Shown piece by piece: positions 44,477-53,819 of a DNA stretch of 64,000 bases. The number at the start of each line of letters is the position of its first letter. The stretch's first letter is position 1. Below the pieces are notes generated by a model. The model worked only from the letters and a program-made list of their open reading frames with translations. It was not told the DNA's origin and ran no database searches. Both the position numbers and the translations under genes were made by a program. The DNA is from Planctomycetota bacterium (GTDB lineage: Bacteria; Planctomycetota; UBA1135; JACQFD01), in NCBI GenBank assembly GCA_016792805.1, contig JAEUHX010000069.1, positions 1-64,000 of the forward strand, read 5' to 3'.

Positions 44477-46420
44477 CTAGCTCGGAAGCGCTTCCGAGAA
44501 GGGATCCCACTTCGGCTCGCGGAACTTCGCCTTCTCCTTGGGCATTGAGTACCCGAAGTAGCCGGTGAGCGCCTTGATGGTGACACAATTGCGCGCACCG
44601 ACTCCGCAGTCGCCGCAACCGCCGATCTGGCACTCGGGAGTCTCCCGCTGCTCGACGCTCTTTACATATTCCACCCACTGGAACTCTTTGTGGACTCCGC
44701 CGTCGATGTGATCCCATGGGAACACCTCGTCGCGGTCGCGCATGCGGTGCGCATACCACGCGGGGTCGATCCCCGCCTCGGCGAACGCCGCCATCCAGCG
44801 GTTGTAATCGAAATGCTCGTCCCAGGCGTCGAGGATGGCGCCCGCGCGCACGGCGATTTCAAGCGCCTTGCCCACGCGGCGGTCGGCCCGCGAGAGAACG
44901 CCTTCGATCACTGATCGCTCCGCGTCGTGGAGCTTCAGCTCGACGGCGCGATCGGATTTCCACGATTCCAGGTGCATCTGTCGGTGGCGCACCTGCTCGA
45001 GCGTCATCTGCCCGTGCCACTGGAACGGCGTGTGGGGCTTCGGCACGAAGGTCGAGACGGCGGCGTTCACTTTTCCGGGGCGGCCGAGACCGGCTTTTGT
45101 GCGCAGTCGCGAGCAGGTCTCCGCCATGGTAACAATTTCGCGGAGGTCGCTCTCGATCTCGCCGGGGATGCCCACCATGAAGTAGAGCTTGATCGTCTTC
45201 CAGCCCTGCCGCCAGGCCTCCTCCGTGCCTTTGTACAGATCCTGGTTGAGGATATTTTTATTGATGATGCGCCTGAGTCGGTCGCTCGCCACCTCGGGAG
45301 CGAGCGTGAGCCCGCTCTTGCGGATATTCTTGATGCGCTTGGGGAGCTCCAGCACCTGCTCGTTTACGCGCAGCGACGGCAGGGAAAGGTTCACGTGCTG
45401 CGCGCCGAGTTCGGCGTGCAACAAATCCATCATTCCCGGGAGGTCGGGGTGGTCGGAGGAACTCAGCGAGGTGAGCCCGATCTCGTCGAGCCCCGTGTTT
45501 TTATAGCTTTCCTTGGCGAGTTCCAGCACCTTCTCTTTCGAGCGGAACCGCTGCGGACGCTTCTCGTAGCCAGCCTGGCAGAAGCGGCACCCCTGCACAC
45601 ATCCGCGCATGATCTCGATCGTGATCCGGTCGTGCACCGTCTTGACAAACGGCACAACGGGTTTGGTCGGGAAGGGAGCGTTCTCGAGATCATACACAAC
45701 GGCGCGGCGGGGGAGGCGCACGCCGTCGAGCGGCTTCACAGCGAGCAGCTTCCCATCGGGGCCGTACTGCGGCTCGAAGAACTCGGGAGCATACAAAAAA
45801 CTGCAGCGGTCGACGAGGGCGCGCAGCAACGCTCGCCGGCTCGGATGGCGATCGCGTTCCTCGCGGTAGGCGGTAAGGAATTGTGCAATCGCCTCCTCCC
45901 CGTCACCCAGAATAAACAAATCCACGAAGTCGCCGAGCAGCTCCGGATTGAGCGAGCCCGCGCCGCCCGCGATGACGAGCGGGTCGCGGTGTGCCCGATC
46001 TTCCCGCCGCATCGGCACGCCGCCCAGCTCTAGCATGCTCAGCACATTGGTGTACGAGAGCTCGTATTGGAGTGTGAACCCAAGCACATCCATCCGGTAC
46101 AGCGGCGTGCGCGTTTCCAGGGAGAAAAGCGGAACACCGGCGGTGCGAAGGCGCTCCGCCATGTCGGACCAGGGGTGGAACGCGCGCTCTGCGGCAAAGC
46201 CCTCCATGCGGTTCACGACGTCGTACAGGATGCGCAGGCCGAGGTGGCTCATCCCGATCTCGTAGGTGTCGGGGTAGATCAGTGCGACGCGCACGTCGGC
46301 GTCGCGCTTCACAATCTGATTCGTTTCACCTCCGACGTACTGCGCCGGCATCTTGACCGTCGGCAGGACGCGATCGAGGAATCGGGTGATCGAGGGGGCG
46401 TCGTGCGTGCGGGCGATCAT
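44477..46420 (-). CDS. B12-binding/radical SAM protein of TIGR03960 type
   Basis: 647 residues. The N-terminal ~170 residues resemble a B12-binding-like domain (VALIYPDTYEIGMSHLGLRILYDVVN). The radical SAM site CVQGCRFCQAGY (CxxxCxxC) lies in the middle, followed by LTSLSSSDHPD and GLTLAPEVASDRLR. The C-terminus carries a cysteine cluster CQIGGCGDCGVGARNC. The full-length match in order and motifs is to TIGR03960 proteins, whose substrate is unknown; a role in RNA modification has been suggested for relatives. No DUF2344 gene is adjacent here. Confidence 0.93.
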   Translation of the reverse strand: MIARTHDAPSITRFLDRVLPTVKMPAQYVGGETNQIVKRDADVRVALIYPDTYEIGMSHLGLRILYDVVNRMEGFAAERAFHPWSDMAERLRTAGVPLFSLETRTPLYRMDVLGFTLQYELSYTNVLSMLELGGVPMRREDRAHRDPLVIAGGAGSLNPELLGDFVDLFILGDGEEAIAQFLTAYREERDRHPSRRALLRALVDRCSFLYAPEFFEPQYGPDGKLLAVKPLDGVRLPRRAVVYDLENAPFPTKPVVPFVKTVHDRITIEIMRGCVQGCRFCQAGYEKRPQRFRSKEKVLELAKESYKNTGLDEIGLTSLSSSDHPDLPGMMDLLHAELGAQHVNLSLPSLRVNEQVLELPKRIKNIRKSGLTLAPEVASDRLRRIINKNILNQDLYKGTEEAWRQGWKTIKLYFMVGIPGEIESDLREIVTMAETCSRLRTKAGLGRPGKVNAAVSTFVPKPHTPFQWHGQMTLEQVRHRQMHLESWKSDRAVELKLHDAERSVIEGVLSRADRRVGKALEIAVRAGAILDAWDEHFDYNRWMAAFAEAGIDPAWYAHRMRDRDEVFPWDHIDGGVHKEFQWVEYVKSVEQRETPECQIGGCGDCGVGARNCVTIKALTGYFGYSMPKEKAKFREPKWDPFSEALPS

Positions 46421-46590
46421 GGCGTCGGCGCAACGCTAGGTGCCGGGGCGGGGAGCCGCAACCTCACACAGGGACGACCTCTTGAACGAAAGGGGGTTTC
46501 CGACGATTCTCTTCGCCCCAATTCCCGGCTGCGCTGTCGACGGCGCTGTTGGGTTTCCTCCGAACGCGGCCTCCCGCGAACTTCGCCACC

Positions 46591-46818
46591 GTGACCTCCT
46601 CTCTCCCGCAGCAGCTTCAAGATTCGGTCGGCGGCTCGTTCCACAAGACCGCCCTGCTTCAGAAGCGCGTTCGTGAGCTGATTCGCGGCGCGATTCCTCT
46701 CATCGAGACTCGCGAGAAGAACCCGATCAAGATCGCTTACGAGGAGATGCGCCAGGGGCTCATCGAGCTCGTGCCCGACGAGGAGCCGGCAAACGGCGCG
46801 GCTCCGCCGCAGATCTAG
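46591..46818 (+). CDS. rpoZ: RNA polymerase omega subunit
   Basis: 75 residues from GTG 46591 (a TTG at 46549 could lengthen it by 14). HKTALLQKRVRELIRGAIPLIETREKNPIKIAYEEMRQGLIEL is the omega core with the helix that packs on the beta-prime subunit. It is a small, conserved housekeeping subunit. The start is chosen by family length. Confidence 0.85.
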   Translation: MTSSLPQQLQDSVGGSFHKTALLQKRVRELIRGAIPLIETREKNPIKIAYEEMRQGLIELVPDEEPANGAAPPQI

Positions 46819-47021
46819 GGATTGCTGATCGCGACGCCACCGCGTTTCGCGGAGAGCGTCGCACATGCGCGCGGACGCGGAAGGGGCGGCCGCGCGCATG
46901 TTGGGGTGCGACCTCGGCCGGGTGTCTCAAGCCGGCCTCCAGGAGAGCCGAAAGGATTGCCGTCTGTGGCCTGGCCTGCGGTCCCGATGGAACCGCCCAA
47001 CGGTCGCCGCAGCCCTTCGCC

Positions 47022-47996
47022 ATGCTTTGGAATGCACTGACCCTGCCCGGCTTCCGCTGGGTTCTTCCCGCGGCACTCGCCGCTGTTCAGGGGACACCTT
47101 CGACGCAGGACGCACCGCCGCCGAGCTCCGAGCCGGGCGCCCCGCCGCCGGTCTCCGCGCCTGGTCGAACGTCGGCAACGACCCCCGCGACGCCGAGCCC
47201 TTCGGGCGCTCCCCAATCCGGGGCGGCCGTCGCCGCGGCGAAGCCCGCGCCGCCACCCCCGAAGGCAAGCGCCTCCAAAGGCGCACCCGCGAGCAAGCCC
47301 GCCTCGGCCTCCGCGGTTTCTGACATTCTCCACACGCGCATTCTGGTCATCTTACAAAACGGCCAGAAGATTACAGGCGTTGCCAAGCGCAACCGATTTG
47401 TCGAGCGCGCGCGCGGATTCGATTTCTCTCCTGCGGAGAAGGCCGATGACGGCGCCGGCATCCGCGTGTGGTACGCGAACCCAGGGCAGAATTATCTTTT
47501 CATCTCTTACAAAGACATTGCAACAGTTCACTCGATCGGAAATGTGAGCGATGTCGAGGTGAAGGAGCTCGAGGCGAAGGCCGAAGAGGAGGCGCGCGCG
47601 GCGCGCGAGCGCGCCGGCGAAGAGCACATGGCGGCGCTTCGGGCTCGGCTGCGGTCGCGCGACGAAGACCGCCAAGCGGAAGAGAAGCTGGTGGCGGCCG
47701 AAGAGAAGAAGAAGGCCGCCGAGCAGCTCAAGTCAGAACTCAAGTCGGCGTACAAGCTTCTCGCCAAGTTCCCTCCCGATGAAGGCTGGAGTGAGGACCG
47801 ACGCGATGAGGTGCTTGCAAAGAAGCTGAAGCACGTCACCCTGACGCCGACAGAAACCGATTTTCTCAAAGTCTTCGAGGAGTGGGCTAAGGCCAAGAAG
47901 CTCGTCGAAGATCAAGGAAAGGAGCCTCCCGCCGACGGCGAGAAACCCGAGAAGAATGAAAACTCGGGGCAAAAGCCGGAGGAGAAGGCTCGATAG
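47022..47996 (+). CDS. Exported coiled-coil protein of unknown function
   Basis: 324 residues. A weak signal peptide (residues ~1-22) leads into a Pro/Ala/Ser-rich stretch (about 25-95). A short beta-like segment follows (LHTRILVILQNGQKITGVAKRNRFVER), then a charged KE/EE-rich coiled coil (about 165-245). The C-terminus is again E/K rich. I recognise no domain with confidence; the ILVILQNGQKITG stretch looks Sm-like or SH3-like only by hydrophobic pattern. It is a plausible periplasmic scaffold protein. Confidence 0.75.
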   Translation: MLWNALTLPGFRWVLPAALAAVQGTPSTQDAPPPSSEPGAPPPVSAPGRTSATTPATPSPSGAPQSGAAVAAAKPAPPPPKASASKGAPASKPASASAVSDILHTRILVILQNGQKITGVAKRNRFVERARGFDFSPAEKADDGAGIRVWYANPGQNYLFISYKDIATVHSIGNVSDVEVKELEAKAEEEARAARERAGEEHMAALRARLRSRDEDRQAEEKLVAAEEKKKAAEQLKSELKSAYKLLAKFPPDEGWSEDRRDEVLAKKLKHVTLTPTETDFLKVFEEWAKAKKLVEDQGKEPPADGEKPEKNENSGQKPEEKAR

Positions 47997-48444
47997 CGAC
48001 TCTCGCGAGAGAGCTCGCCAATCGCGCAGCGCAGCTCGGGGCTGATGGGCTCATGGCTTCGCTCGCGATCCGGGATCCCAGATTCGAAAGCGCTTCACAC
48101 GGAGTGCATGAGCTTTCGGAAGCTGCTCCCGGAGCTGCCCGTCGCAAGGGCCCGCCAAGCGGAGTGCTTGGAGCCCACTTGTCTCGGGTAGCGAACGGAC
48201 CCTTGGCCGTATGCCTCGGGCTCCGATTTGTGATGGGCCCGCATCGCTTGGCGCGTGCTCTTGAGCTCAGTGTGTGCTGGGTCTCGGGAGGCGCTCGGAA
48301 GGTGCGAGCCGGTTTCGAGGTACTCGGCGCTCCACGATTGGGGCGCCCGAGAAACCCGACCGGGGTTCGGCGCATCCCACAGGCCGTGGGACGGTGCTCC
48401 TCGAGACCTCCCTGTTGTCCCGTTCAGAGTTACAGGTCTTTGCC

Positions 48445-48588
48445 ATGACAGTTCGCAAGATTCGGAGACGGCGAGAGCGCGCAGAGCGCAATCGCCGCCG
48501 GATCGCGCGGCTTCGCTGGCCTGTCGCAGGCGACCTTCGAGTCGACCTGTCGGCAGCCGCGGCCTCGCGACCCATCTCGGAGCGCTGA
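48445..48588 (+). CDS. Possible small Arg-rich protein
   Basis: 47 codons from ATG 48445. The N-terminal half is extremely basic (MTVRKIRRRRERAERNRRR), followed by a more hydrophobic tail. Small basic proteins of this kind can be ribosome or nucleic-acid associated. There is no convincing ribosome binding site and the region is GC-rich, so the frame may be chance. Listed at low confidence. Confidence 0.25.
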   Translation: MTVRKIRRRRERAERNRRRIARLRWPVAGDLRVDLSAAAASRPISER

Positions 48589-48649
48589 GAGCGCCCCGAG
48601 CAGATTGAAAGAGTCGCTGACAGAATCGTCACCGACAGAAGTTGTTCCT

Positions 48650-48694
48650 GCGGGCGCGAGCGCCTTTGGCCCTACAGCCAAGGCTCGCGCCCGC
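48650..48694. terminator. Long inverted repeat, possible transcript end
   Basis: The arms pair over about 18 bp with a short loop at 48671-48676. It has no run of T after it on the plus strand and none on the minus strand, so it is a structural hairpin first and a terminator only by position, upstream of the SDR gene. Confidence 0.35.
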
Positions 48695-48829
48695 GGTGCA
48701 TTCGGGGGCAAACGTTGAGCGTTGCTCCGTTATGGCGTGGGGACTTCCCAGGTGGAGAGCGTCGAGCTCAGACACCTTCCGCCGGAGCCCGCGCTTGTTT
48801 CCCGGTTCCAAAATGCCGAATGTCTTGCC

Positions 48830-49600
48830 ATGACCCGAACCGTTTTAGTGACAGGAGCCGGGCGCGGCGTGGGCCGGGCATGTGCAATTCGATTTGCACA
48901 AGAGGGCGCTCGCGTTGCATGCGCGGCGCGCTCACAAAAAGAGATCGAGGCTGTGGCTGCCGAATGTATGAAGGCCGGGGCGACCGATGCCCGGGCTTTC
49001 GTGATGGATGTGACTTCTTATAGTTCCATCTCATCGGCGCTCACGCAGATCCGAAAAGCTTACACGTCGATCGACGTTCTCTGCCACTCCGCAGGAGGCG
49101 CGAAGACCGCGCCTTTTGGCGGCACCGATGAGCAACTCTGGAATGAGATGATCGCCTTGAATCTCACTTCCGCGTATCTCGTCGGGCGCGCCGTCCTTGG
49201 CGATATGCTACAAAAGCGCAAGGGGCGGATGATCTTCATCGGCTCGACGGCGTCGCGCTCGGGCTACCGATACTGCGCCGCCTACACGGCGTCGAAGCAC
49301 GGCCTGCTCGGCATGGTGCGCTCGCTGGCGCTGGAAGTGGCCGCTGCCGGCGTGACGGCCAACGTTGTGGCGCCGGGCTACATCCGCGTTTCGGCTACGG
49401 AGCAGGCGGCGAAGCAGGTCGCTTCCCGCGTGGGCAAGACGCCGGAGCAAGTGCTGGCCGTCTACCGCGCGGCGTCTCCGCAGGGGCGCATGTTTGAGCC
49501 CGACGAAGTGGCGGCGCTTGTGCAATTTGTGGCAAGCGACTCCGCTTCGGGCATCAACGGGCAGTGCCTGCTCCTCGACGGCGGCGCGGTGGTGGCGTGA
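48830..49600 (+). CDS. Short-chain dehydrogenase/reductase
   Basis: 256 residues from ATG 48830. TGAGRGVG (TGxxxGxG) near the N-terminus binds the dinucleotide; the catalytic triad region includes IGSTASRSGYRYCAAYTASKHGLLG with Ser, Tyr and Lys (YxxxK). The ending NGQCLLLDGGAVVA is the classical SDR C-terminus. Substrate not determinable. It overlaps the RidA-family gene by GTGA, an arrangement that suggests one pathway. Confidence 0.9.
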   Translation: MTRTVLVTGAGRGVGRACAIRFAQEGARVACAARSQKEIEAVAAECMKAGATDARAFVMDVTSYSSISSALTQIRKAYTSIDVLCHSAGGAKTAPFGGTDEQLWNEMIALNLTSAYLVGRAVLGDMLQKRKGRMIFIGSTASRSGYRYCAAYTASKHGLLGMVRSLALEVAAAGVTANVVAPGYIRVSATEQAAKQVASRVGKTPEQVLAVYRAASPQGRMFEPDEVAALVQFVASDSASGINGQCLLLDGGAVVA

Positions 49601-50016
49601 AGCCGGAGCCGGTCGTCGTTCCGGGCTGGCCGCGACCGAGCGGATACAGCAACGGCGTGCTGGCGCCCGCGGGCGCGCGCATCCTCTTCGTGGCGGGGCA
49701 GATCGGCTGGGACGAGAAGCAACAAATCGTCTCAGCCGATTTTGTTGCACAATTCCGCAAAGCGCTCGAGAACGTCGTCGCCGTCGTGCGCGCTGCCGGC
49801 GGCGAGCCTTCCGACGTCGTCCGGCTCACCGTTTTTGTGACCGACAAGCGCGCTTACGCGAAACGCTTGAAAGAAGTGGGGGAATGTTACCGATCCGTGA
49901 TGGGTAAGGTGTTCCCTGCGATGTCGCTCGTTCAGGTCGCGGAGCTTCTCGAAGAGGGCGCCCTCGTCGAGATCGAAGCGACCGCCGCGCTCGCCGCAGA
50001 ATCGAACCGGCGCTAA
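49597..50016 (+). CDS. RidA/YjgF/Rid-family protein
   Basis: 139 residues from GTG 49597, which overlaps the SDR stop. Typical Rid features are present: SNGVLAP, LFVAGQIGWDE, QFRKALENVVAVVRAAGGEPSDVVRLTVFVTD and VQVAELLEEGALVEIEATAAL. The sequence lacks a clear arginine of the canonical deaminase site that I can place with certainty, so it may be a Rid subfamily without imine deaminase activity. It is coupled to the SDR, likely in amino-acid or ketone metabolism. Confidence 0.9.
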   Translation: MKPEPVVVPGWPRPSGYSNGVLAPAGARILFVAGQIGWDEKQQIVSADFVAQFRKALENVVAVVRAAGGEPSDVVRLTVFVTDKRAYAKRLKEVGECYRSVMGKVFPAMSLVQVAELLEEGALVEIEATAALAAESNRR

Positions 50017-50044
50017 ACCGCCGGATTTCAATCCATCGGATCTG

Positions 50045-50860
50045 TTACGGCGTGCTCACGGCGGCGTGCGCGAGCCGAGCCACGGCGCCCGGCAGGTGCG
50101 GGCTCCAATGGAGCACCTCGCGGCAACCCATGAGCACCTCTCCGGCGCTCAACAGCTCCGATCCTCTTGAGCCTTCGACGAGCCGGCGCGGCACGCGCGC
50201 GCGCGTCTCATCGCGCTCGAATTCTCGAAGCCACCGCATCACGCCCGTCCATCGAGGGCCGAGATCGCTTTGGTGGATTCCCTGCACGGCAGCGAGGTCA
50301 CTCCCGGAGCGCATCGCGAGGTGCACGACGGCCGCTCGTGCGAGCAGCTTGCCGATGAGCTCGCGTGCCGCCCGGACGACTTCCGGCGGGATCTCCATTT
50401 GTGAAAGCCGCGCCCGCTTTCGGTACGCGCAGGGCGCACTGCCCCGCTCTTCTTCGAGACTGCTCGGCGAGGAGCGATCGGCGATCGACTCATCGATTTC
50501 GGTGACCCGCGCGCCCCGCTGGCGGCGCAGCCCCTTCGTGAAGCGGTGATACACGGCGCGGCACAGGGCGCGCCGCATCGCTTCCGTCCCGAGGAGCTCC
50601 CGGCTTCCTCCTCCGGCCACGAAGGCCGCTTCGAGATAGCGGAAGAAGGCCTCGCCGCGCAGCTCCTCGACATCCTCTGCCGAGAGGGCGCGAAGCGGGA
50701 TTCGTCGCAGCGCACAGGCGTTCACGAGCTCGCTCCGGAATTGTGGCCCGAGGAAGAAATCGAGCGCGCGATCGAGCCAATCCTCGCCCACAGCGGCCGC
50801 GCGCCGGACTGCGGCCGGCGACGAAATCGGGATCGGTGTGCTTCGGGGATGGTTGCTCAT
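50045..50860 (-). CDS. Hypothetical protein with weak sigma-factor-like segment
   Basis: 271 residues from ATG 50860 (ATG 50872 adds four). The region ELRGEAFFRYLEAAFVAGGG ... LCRAVYHRFTKGLRRQRG resembles an ECF sigma region 2 only in spacing and helix character. The rest is helical and arginine-rich, without recognised motifs. It lies 90 bp after the ECF-fusion stop on the same strand, so it may be cotranscribed and involved in the same regulation. No anti-sigma motif is seen. Confidence 0.6.
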   Translation of the reverse strand: MSNHPRSTPIPISSPAAVRRAAAVGEDWLDRALDFFLGPQFRSELVNACALRRIPLRALSAEDVEELRGEAFFRYLEAAFVAGGGSRELLGTEAMRRALCRAVYHRFTKGLRRQRGARVTEIDESIADRSSPSSLEEERGSAPCAYRKRARLSQMEIPPEVVRAARELIGKLLARAAVVHLAMRSGSDLAAVQGIHQSDLGPRWTGVMRWLREFERDETRARVPRRLVEGSRGSELLSAGEVLMGCREVLHWSPHLPGAVARLAHAAVSTP

Positions 50861-50950
50861 GGGCGCTCTCAACGCCTACAGCGCGCGACACCGCGCGCCC
50901 GCCGCAAGAAAATCTCAAGCCTCCGGGCGGATCGAATCCTCGCCGCAGTT

Positions 50951-52981
50951 TCACTGGGCGATGAGCACGATCCTCTCAGGGCCGCCCTTCGACGTTACCT
51001 CGAAGACCGCTTCCGCGCGCGCGCCAATCTCCGTCGTGACGCAGGCTCGATAGCGGCCTGGGGCGAGGAAGAGCTCCACCTCGCTTTCCAAACCCATGCG
51101 CGACGATCGCATGTACGAGAATCCACTCGGAGCCTCCGCACGCACGTGCAGCTCAAAGTCGCAAAAACGCATCTCCCCGCTACGCGGAACCCTGGGCGCA
51201 AATTTCACAGGCAAGCCCCGCTCGGCCATTTCGACAACAAGCTGTTCCACATCCATCGGAGCGGGGCTGCGCAACCTCCGCCGCACGGGAACGAAGCCAT
51301 CACAAAAGAGAGTCACGTCTGCGTCGAATGCAGAAAAAGTATGAATCCACGGACCTAGTCGCTCCGACTCGGGCCACGTGGCAGGGTAGCTCTGGCTACT
51401 CGCGGCTCCCTTGGGCGATCGAAACTCAATCTGTCGCATGGGCACAGAACTCCCGCGAAAGGTCGCCGAAATTGCGATGCGACGATCGATTTTCTTCGGC
51501 TTCACAATTCCAACGTCAACCCGCTCCTCAGCGGTGACTGTCACCGCAATTTCATCGATCCGGCATGCATCGTCGCCGCGTGCGCCGCTTCGCCGAATTT
51601 CCACTTCCAGTCGATAGCTGCCCGGCGGAATGGGGCCGATCTCGAAATCGCCCGCAACGCTCTCTGGGTGCGTCGTGAGTGTTCCGATTCGATCTGTAGC
51701 AGTGAAGAGCGCTACGCTCGCCGGCTTCCAATCGCCCGTAGGAGGAATCTCAATGCTCCCCCGAATCCAGGCTTTTTGATCCAGAGCCTCCCCGGTAACA
51801 GTGATCTCACATACATCGCGAGGGCTCAGCCCTAGGAGATCCAACAGTGCCCGGCCACGTGCGCCGGCGGCTCCCGCGGGGATCCGGCACCGCGGAACGA
51901 CGTTGCGGCGCACGCCGATCGGAACGCCGACGCCGCCTCGTGGATGCTTCACGATGATGGAATGGTGCTCGTTCAGGAGCGAGTCAATACAAAAGTAGCC
52001 ATCCTCATCGGTCGAATCAGATCCGTCGCGTTGCTGGATGGATCCATACTCTTCTCGCGCAGCTGCAACCCATGTGTGCGGCACTGGGCGTCCCGCGCGA
52101 TCGACCACGCGGCCCACGATGGCGAATTTTGCAAAATCCGCACGGCTCAGCACGGGCGGGTTGTATGGAGTGTCTGAAGACTTCTCATTTCCTCGCGATG
52201 CCGGCGGCGCCTCGCCGCCAGGCTTCGACTGCGCTGCGGCAACGCGCGCTGAGGTTCCAGAACCTGCGTCGGAGGCGGGAAGCTGCGGCTGCTGTGCTAC
52301 GATCTGTGGCAGCGGGAGGCCTCCCGTGGGCTCCGGCGGATCGGAGTGCGCGAAGAATAGGGGGATGCTGATGGCGATGAGGAGGACGCCAGCGAGAACC
52401 GCGAACGCGCCTACGCTAGTTCCCGCAGGAACCACTGTCGAACCCAGGCCGGTGGCAAGCACACTCATCCAGGCCTGTCGGCTTCCATGCTCTCCGTCGA
52501 GCCGCTGCCGAAGCTGTGCGAGTCCTCGCCGGAGCTGCGTCTTTACAGTTTCCACGGAAACCTGCCGGCGCCTCGCGATCTCCGAAGGCGCGACGTCATC
52601 ATAGAAACGCAATAAAATGACGCTGCGATAGGGCTCCTCCAGCGTGAGCACGGCTCGCACGACGCTCGCTCTGAGCGCTTCCCGCTGCTCCACCTCCCGC
52701 GGCGACGGACCCGACTCCTCACGAGCCGCGCGCCGCTCCCGCGCGGCTCGCCGCGCATCGGCGCGGGCGCGCTGCATGGCGAAGTTTTTTATGACACGAT
52801 ACAGCCACGTGCGGAGCGCTCCCGCTGCTGGAGGATGTTGTACTCCCGCGAGGAGAGTCTCCTGCGACACGTCGTCGGCAGAGCCGGGATCGGTGAGCAG
52901 CGCCCTGCTGAGAGCCCGGACGAAGTCGGCCTGGGCGAGCAACTCCTGCGCGCTTGCGGGATTCAGGTTCGGCATGCCCAT
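50951..52981 (-). CDS. ECF sigma factor fused to a membrane/extracytoplasmic tail
   Basis: 676 residues from ATG 52981 (ATG 52975 is equivalent). Residues 1-~165 are a sigma-70 ECF protein: region 2 (DDVSQETLLAGV, ALRTWLYRVIKNFAMQRARA) and region 4 (LEEPYRSVILLRFYDDVAPSEIARRRQVSVETVKTQLRRGL). One transmembrane helix follows near residue 195-215. About 450 residues then contain carboxypeptidase regulatory-like beta domains (VGRVVDRAGRPVPHTW, GSYRLEVEIRR, PGRYRACVTTEI). Fusions of this type are known in Planctomycetota and seem to remove the need for a separate anti-sigma factor. The signal would be sensed outside and relayed through the helix. Confidence 0.92.
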   Translation of the reverse strand: MGMPNLNPASAQELLAQADFVRALSRALLTDPGSADDVSQETLLAGVQHPPAAGALRTWLYRVIKNFAMQRARADARRAARERRAAREESGPSPREVEQREALRASVVRAVLTLEEPYRSVILLRFYDDVAPSEIARRRQVSVETVKTQLRRGLAQLRQRLDGEHGSRQAWMSVLATGLGSTVVPAGTSVGAFAVLAGVLLIAISIPLFFAHSDPPEPTGGLPLPQIVAQQPQLPASDAGSGTSARVAAAQSKPGGEAPPASRGNEKSSDTPYNPPVLSRADFAKFAIVGRVVDRAGRPVPHTWVAAAREEYGSIQQRDGSDSTDEDGYFCIDSLLNEHHSIIVKHPRGGVGVPIGVRRNVVPRCRIPAGAAGARGRALLDLLGLSPRDVCEITVTGEALDQKAWIRGSIEIPPTGDWKPASVALFTATDRIGTLTTHPESVAGDFEIGPIPPGSYRLEVEIRRSGARGDDACRIDEIAVTVTAEERVDVGIVKPKKIDRRIAISATFRGSSVPMRQIEFRSPKGAASSQSYPATWPESERLGPWIHTFSAFDADVTLFCDGFVPVRRRLRSPAPMDVEQLVVEMAERGLPVKFAPRVPRSGEMRFCDFELHVRAEAPSGFSYMRSSRMGLESEVELFLAPGRYRACVTTEIGARAEAVFEVTSKGGPERIVLIAQ

Positions 52982-53021
52982 CGATGCCGCGCAGGGGCGG
53001 GGCGGGTTCAGAAATCTGCCG

Positions 53022-53771
53022 CTAACCGCCGCAGCGCGGGCAGTCGCGAACGTGGACCGTTCCATCGGCGCGCCCCTCGACGAGCCGGTGGGCGAGTCCG
53101 AGGAAGAGCCCCGTCTCAACAACGCCGGGAATGCGCCGGAGGGCCGAGTCGAGGTCGGCAGGATCCTCAATTCCGGACGGGAAGCGCACATCTAGGATGG
53201 CGTTCCCATTATCTGTGACAAAGGGCTCAGCGCCGCGCATGCGGCGCGACACGGCTCCGAGAGGGCGCAGCCGGCGCTCCACCACAGATACTGCGAAATG
53301 CACTACTTCGATCGGCAGCGCGAAAGTTGTTCCGAGGCGATCGACCACTTTTCCGGGGCCTACGACGATGACCTCAAATCGGGAAAGGCTCGCGATCACC
53401 TTCTCGCGGAGCAGCGCGCCGCCGCCGCCTTTGATCATGCGAAAGGCGCCGTCGATCTCGTCCGCGCCGTCCACCGTGAGGTCGATCTCCTCGACGTCCT
53501 CCAGCGATGCGAGCGGAATTCCCACTTCTCGCGCGAGGACTTCTGTTGCTTTCGAGGTTGGGACGCCGCGCACGCGCAGCCCCTCGCCGCGCACGCGCTC
53601 GCCGAGCCGACGAACGAAATGTTCGGTCGTGCTTCCGGTGCCGAGGCCGAGCGTCATGCCCGACTCCACGAAGGATGCTGCCATTTCACCCGCGATGCGC
53701 TTGCCGTCAGTCAAGGAGAGCACCAGAAGCAGAAGAGGAGGGCCCGAAGGCCGAGGGACAGGGGCGGCCAT
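53022..53771 (-). CDS. rpiA: Ribose-5-phosphate isomerase A
   Basis: 249 residues from ATG 53771. The first ~18 residues (MAAPVPRPSGPPLLLLV) are unusual and a start near the GTG encoding LVLSLTDGKR is possible. The enzyme core is complete: GLGTGSTTEHFV, VPTSKATE, DLTVDGADEIDG and KGGGGALLREKVIA. RpiA interconverts ribose 5-phosphate and ribulose 5-phosphate in the pentose phosphate pathway. It is divergent from the cytochrome c-FTR1 gene, with 48 bp between starts. Confidence 0.95.
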   Translation of the reverse strand: MAAPVPRPSGPPLLLLVLSLTDGKRIAGEMAASFVESGMTLGLGTGSTTEHFVRRLGERVRGEGLRVRGVPTSKATEVLAREVGIPLASLEDVEEIDLTVDGADEIDGAFRMIKGGGGALLREKVIASLSRFEVIVVGPGKVVDRLGTTFALPIEVVHFAVSVVERRLRPLGAVSRRMRGAEPFVTDNGNAILDVRFPSGIEDPADLDSALRRIPGVVETGLFLGLAHRLVEGRADGTVHVRDCPRCGG

Positions 53772-53819
53772 TGTGGCGCCTGCGCCTGGCTCCGAGAACG
53801 GGGCCGTGTTAGAAACTAG

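Larger units (their letters stand above)
47997..48829. other. Intergenic, mostly empty
   Basis: Nothing clear in 830 bp. A small Arg-rich open frame is listed separately (48445-48588). A strong inverted repeat at 48650-48694 (GCGGGCGCGAGC and its complement, with a 6-nt loop CCTACA region) could mark transcript ends. I find no tRNA arms or rRNA sequence. Confidence 0.5.

Noticed and set aside
48652..48694. tRNA gene
   Set aside because: Only one long hairpin; no D-arm, anticodon arm or T-loop consensus.
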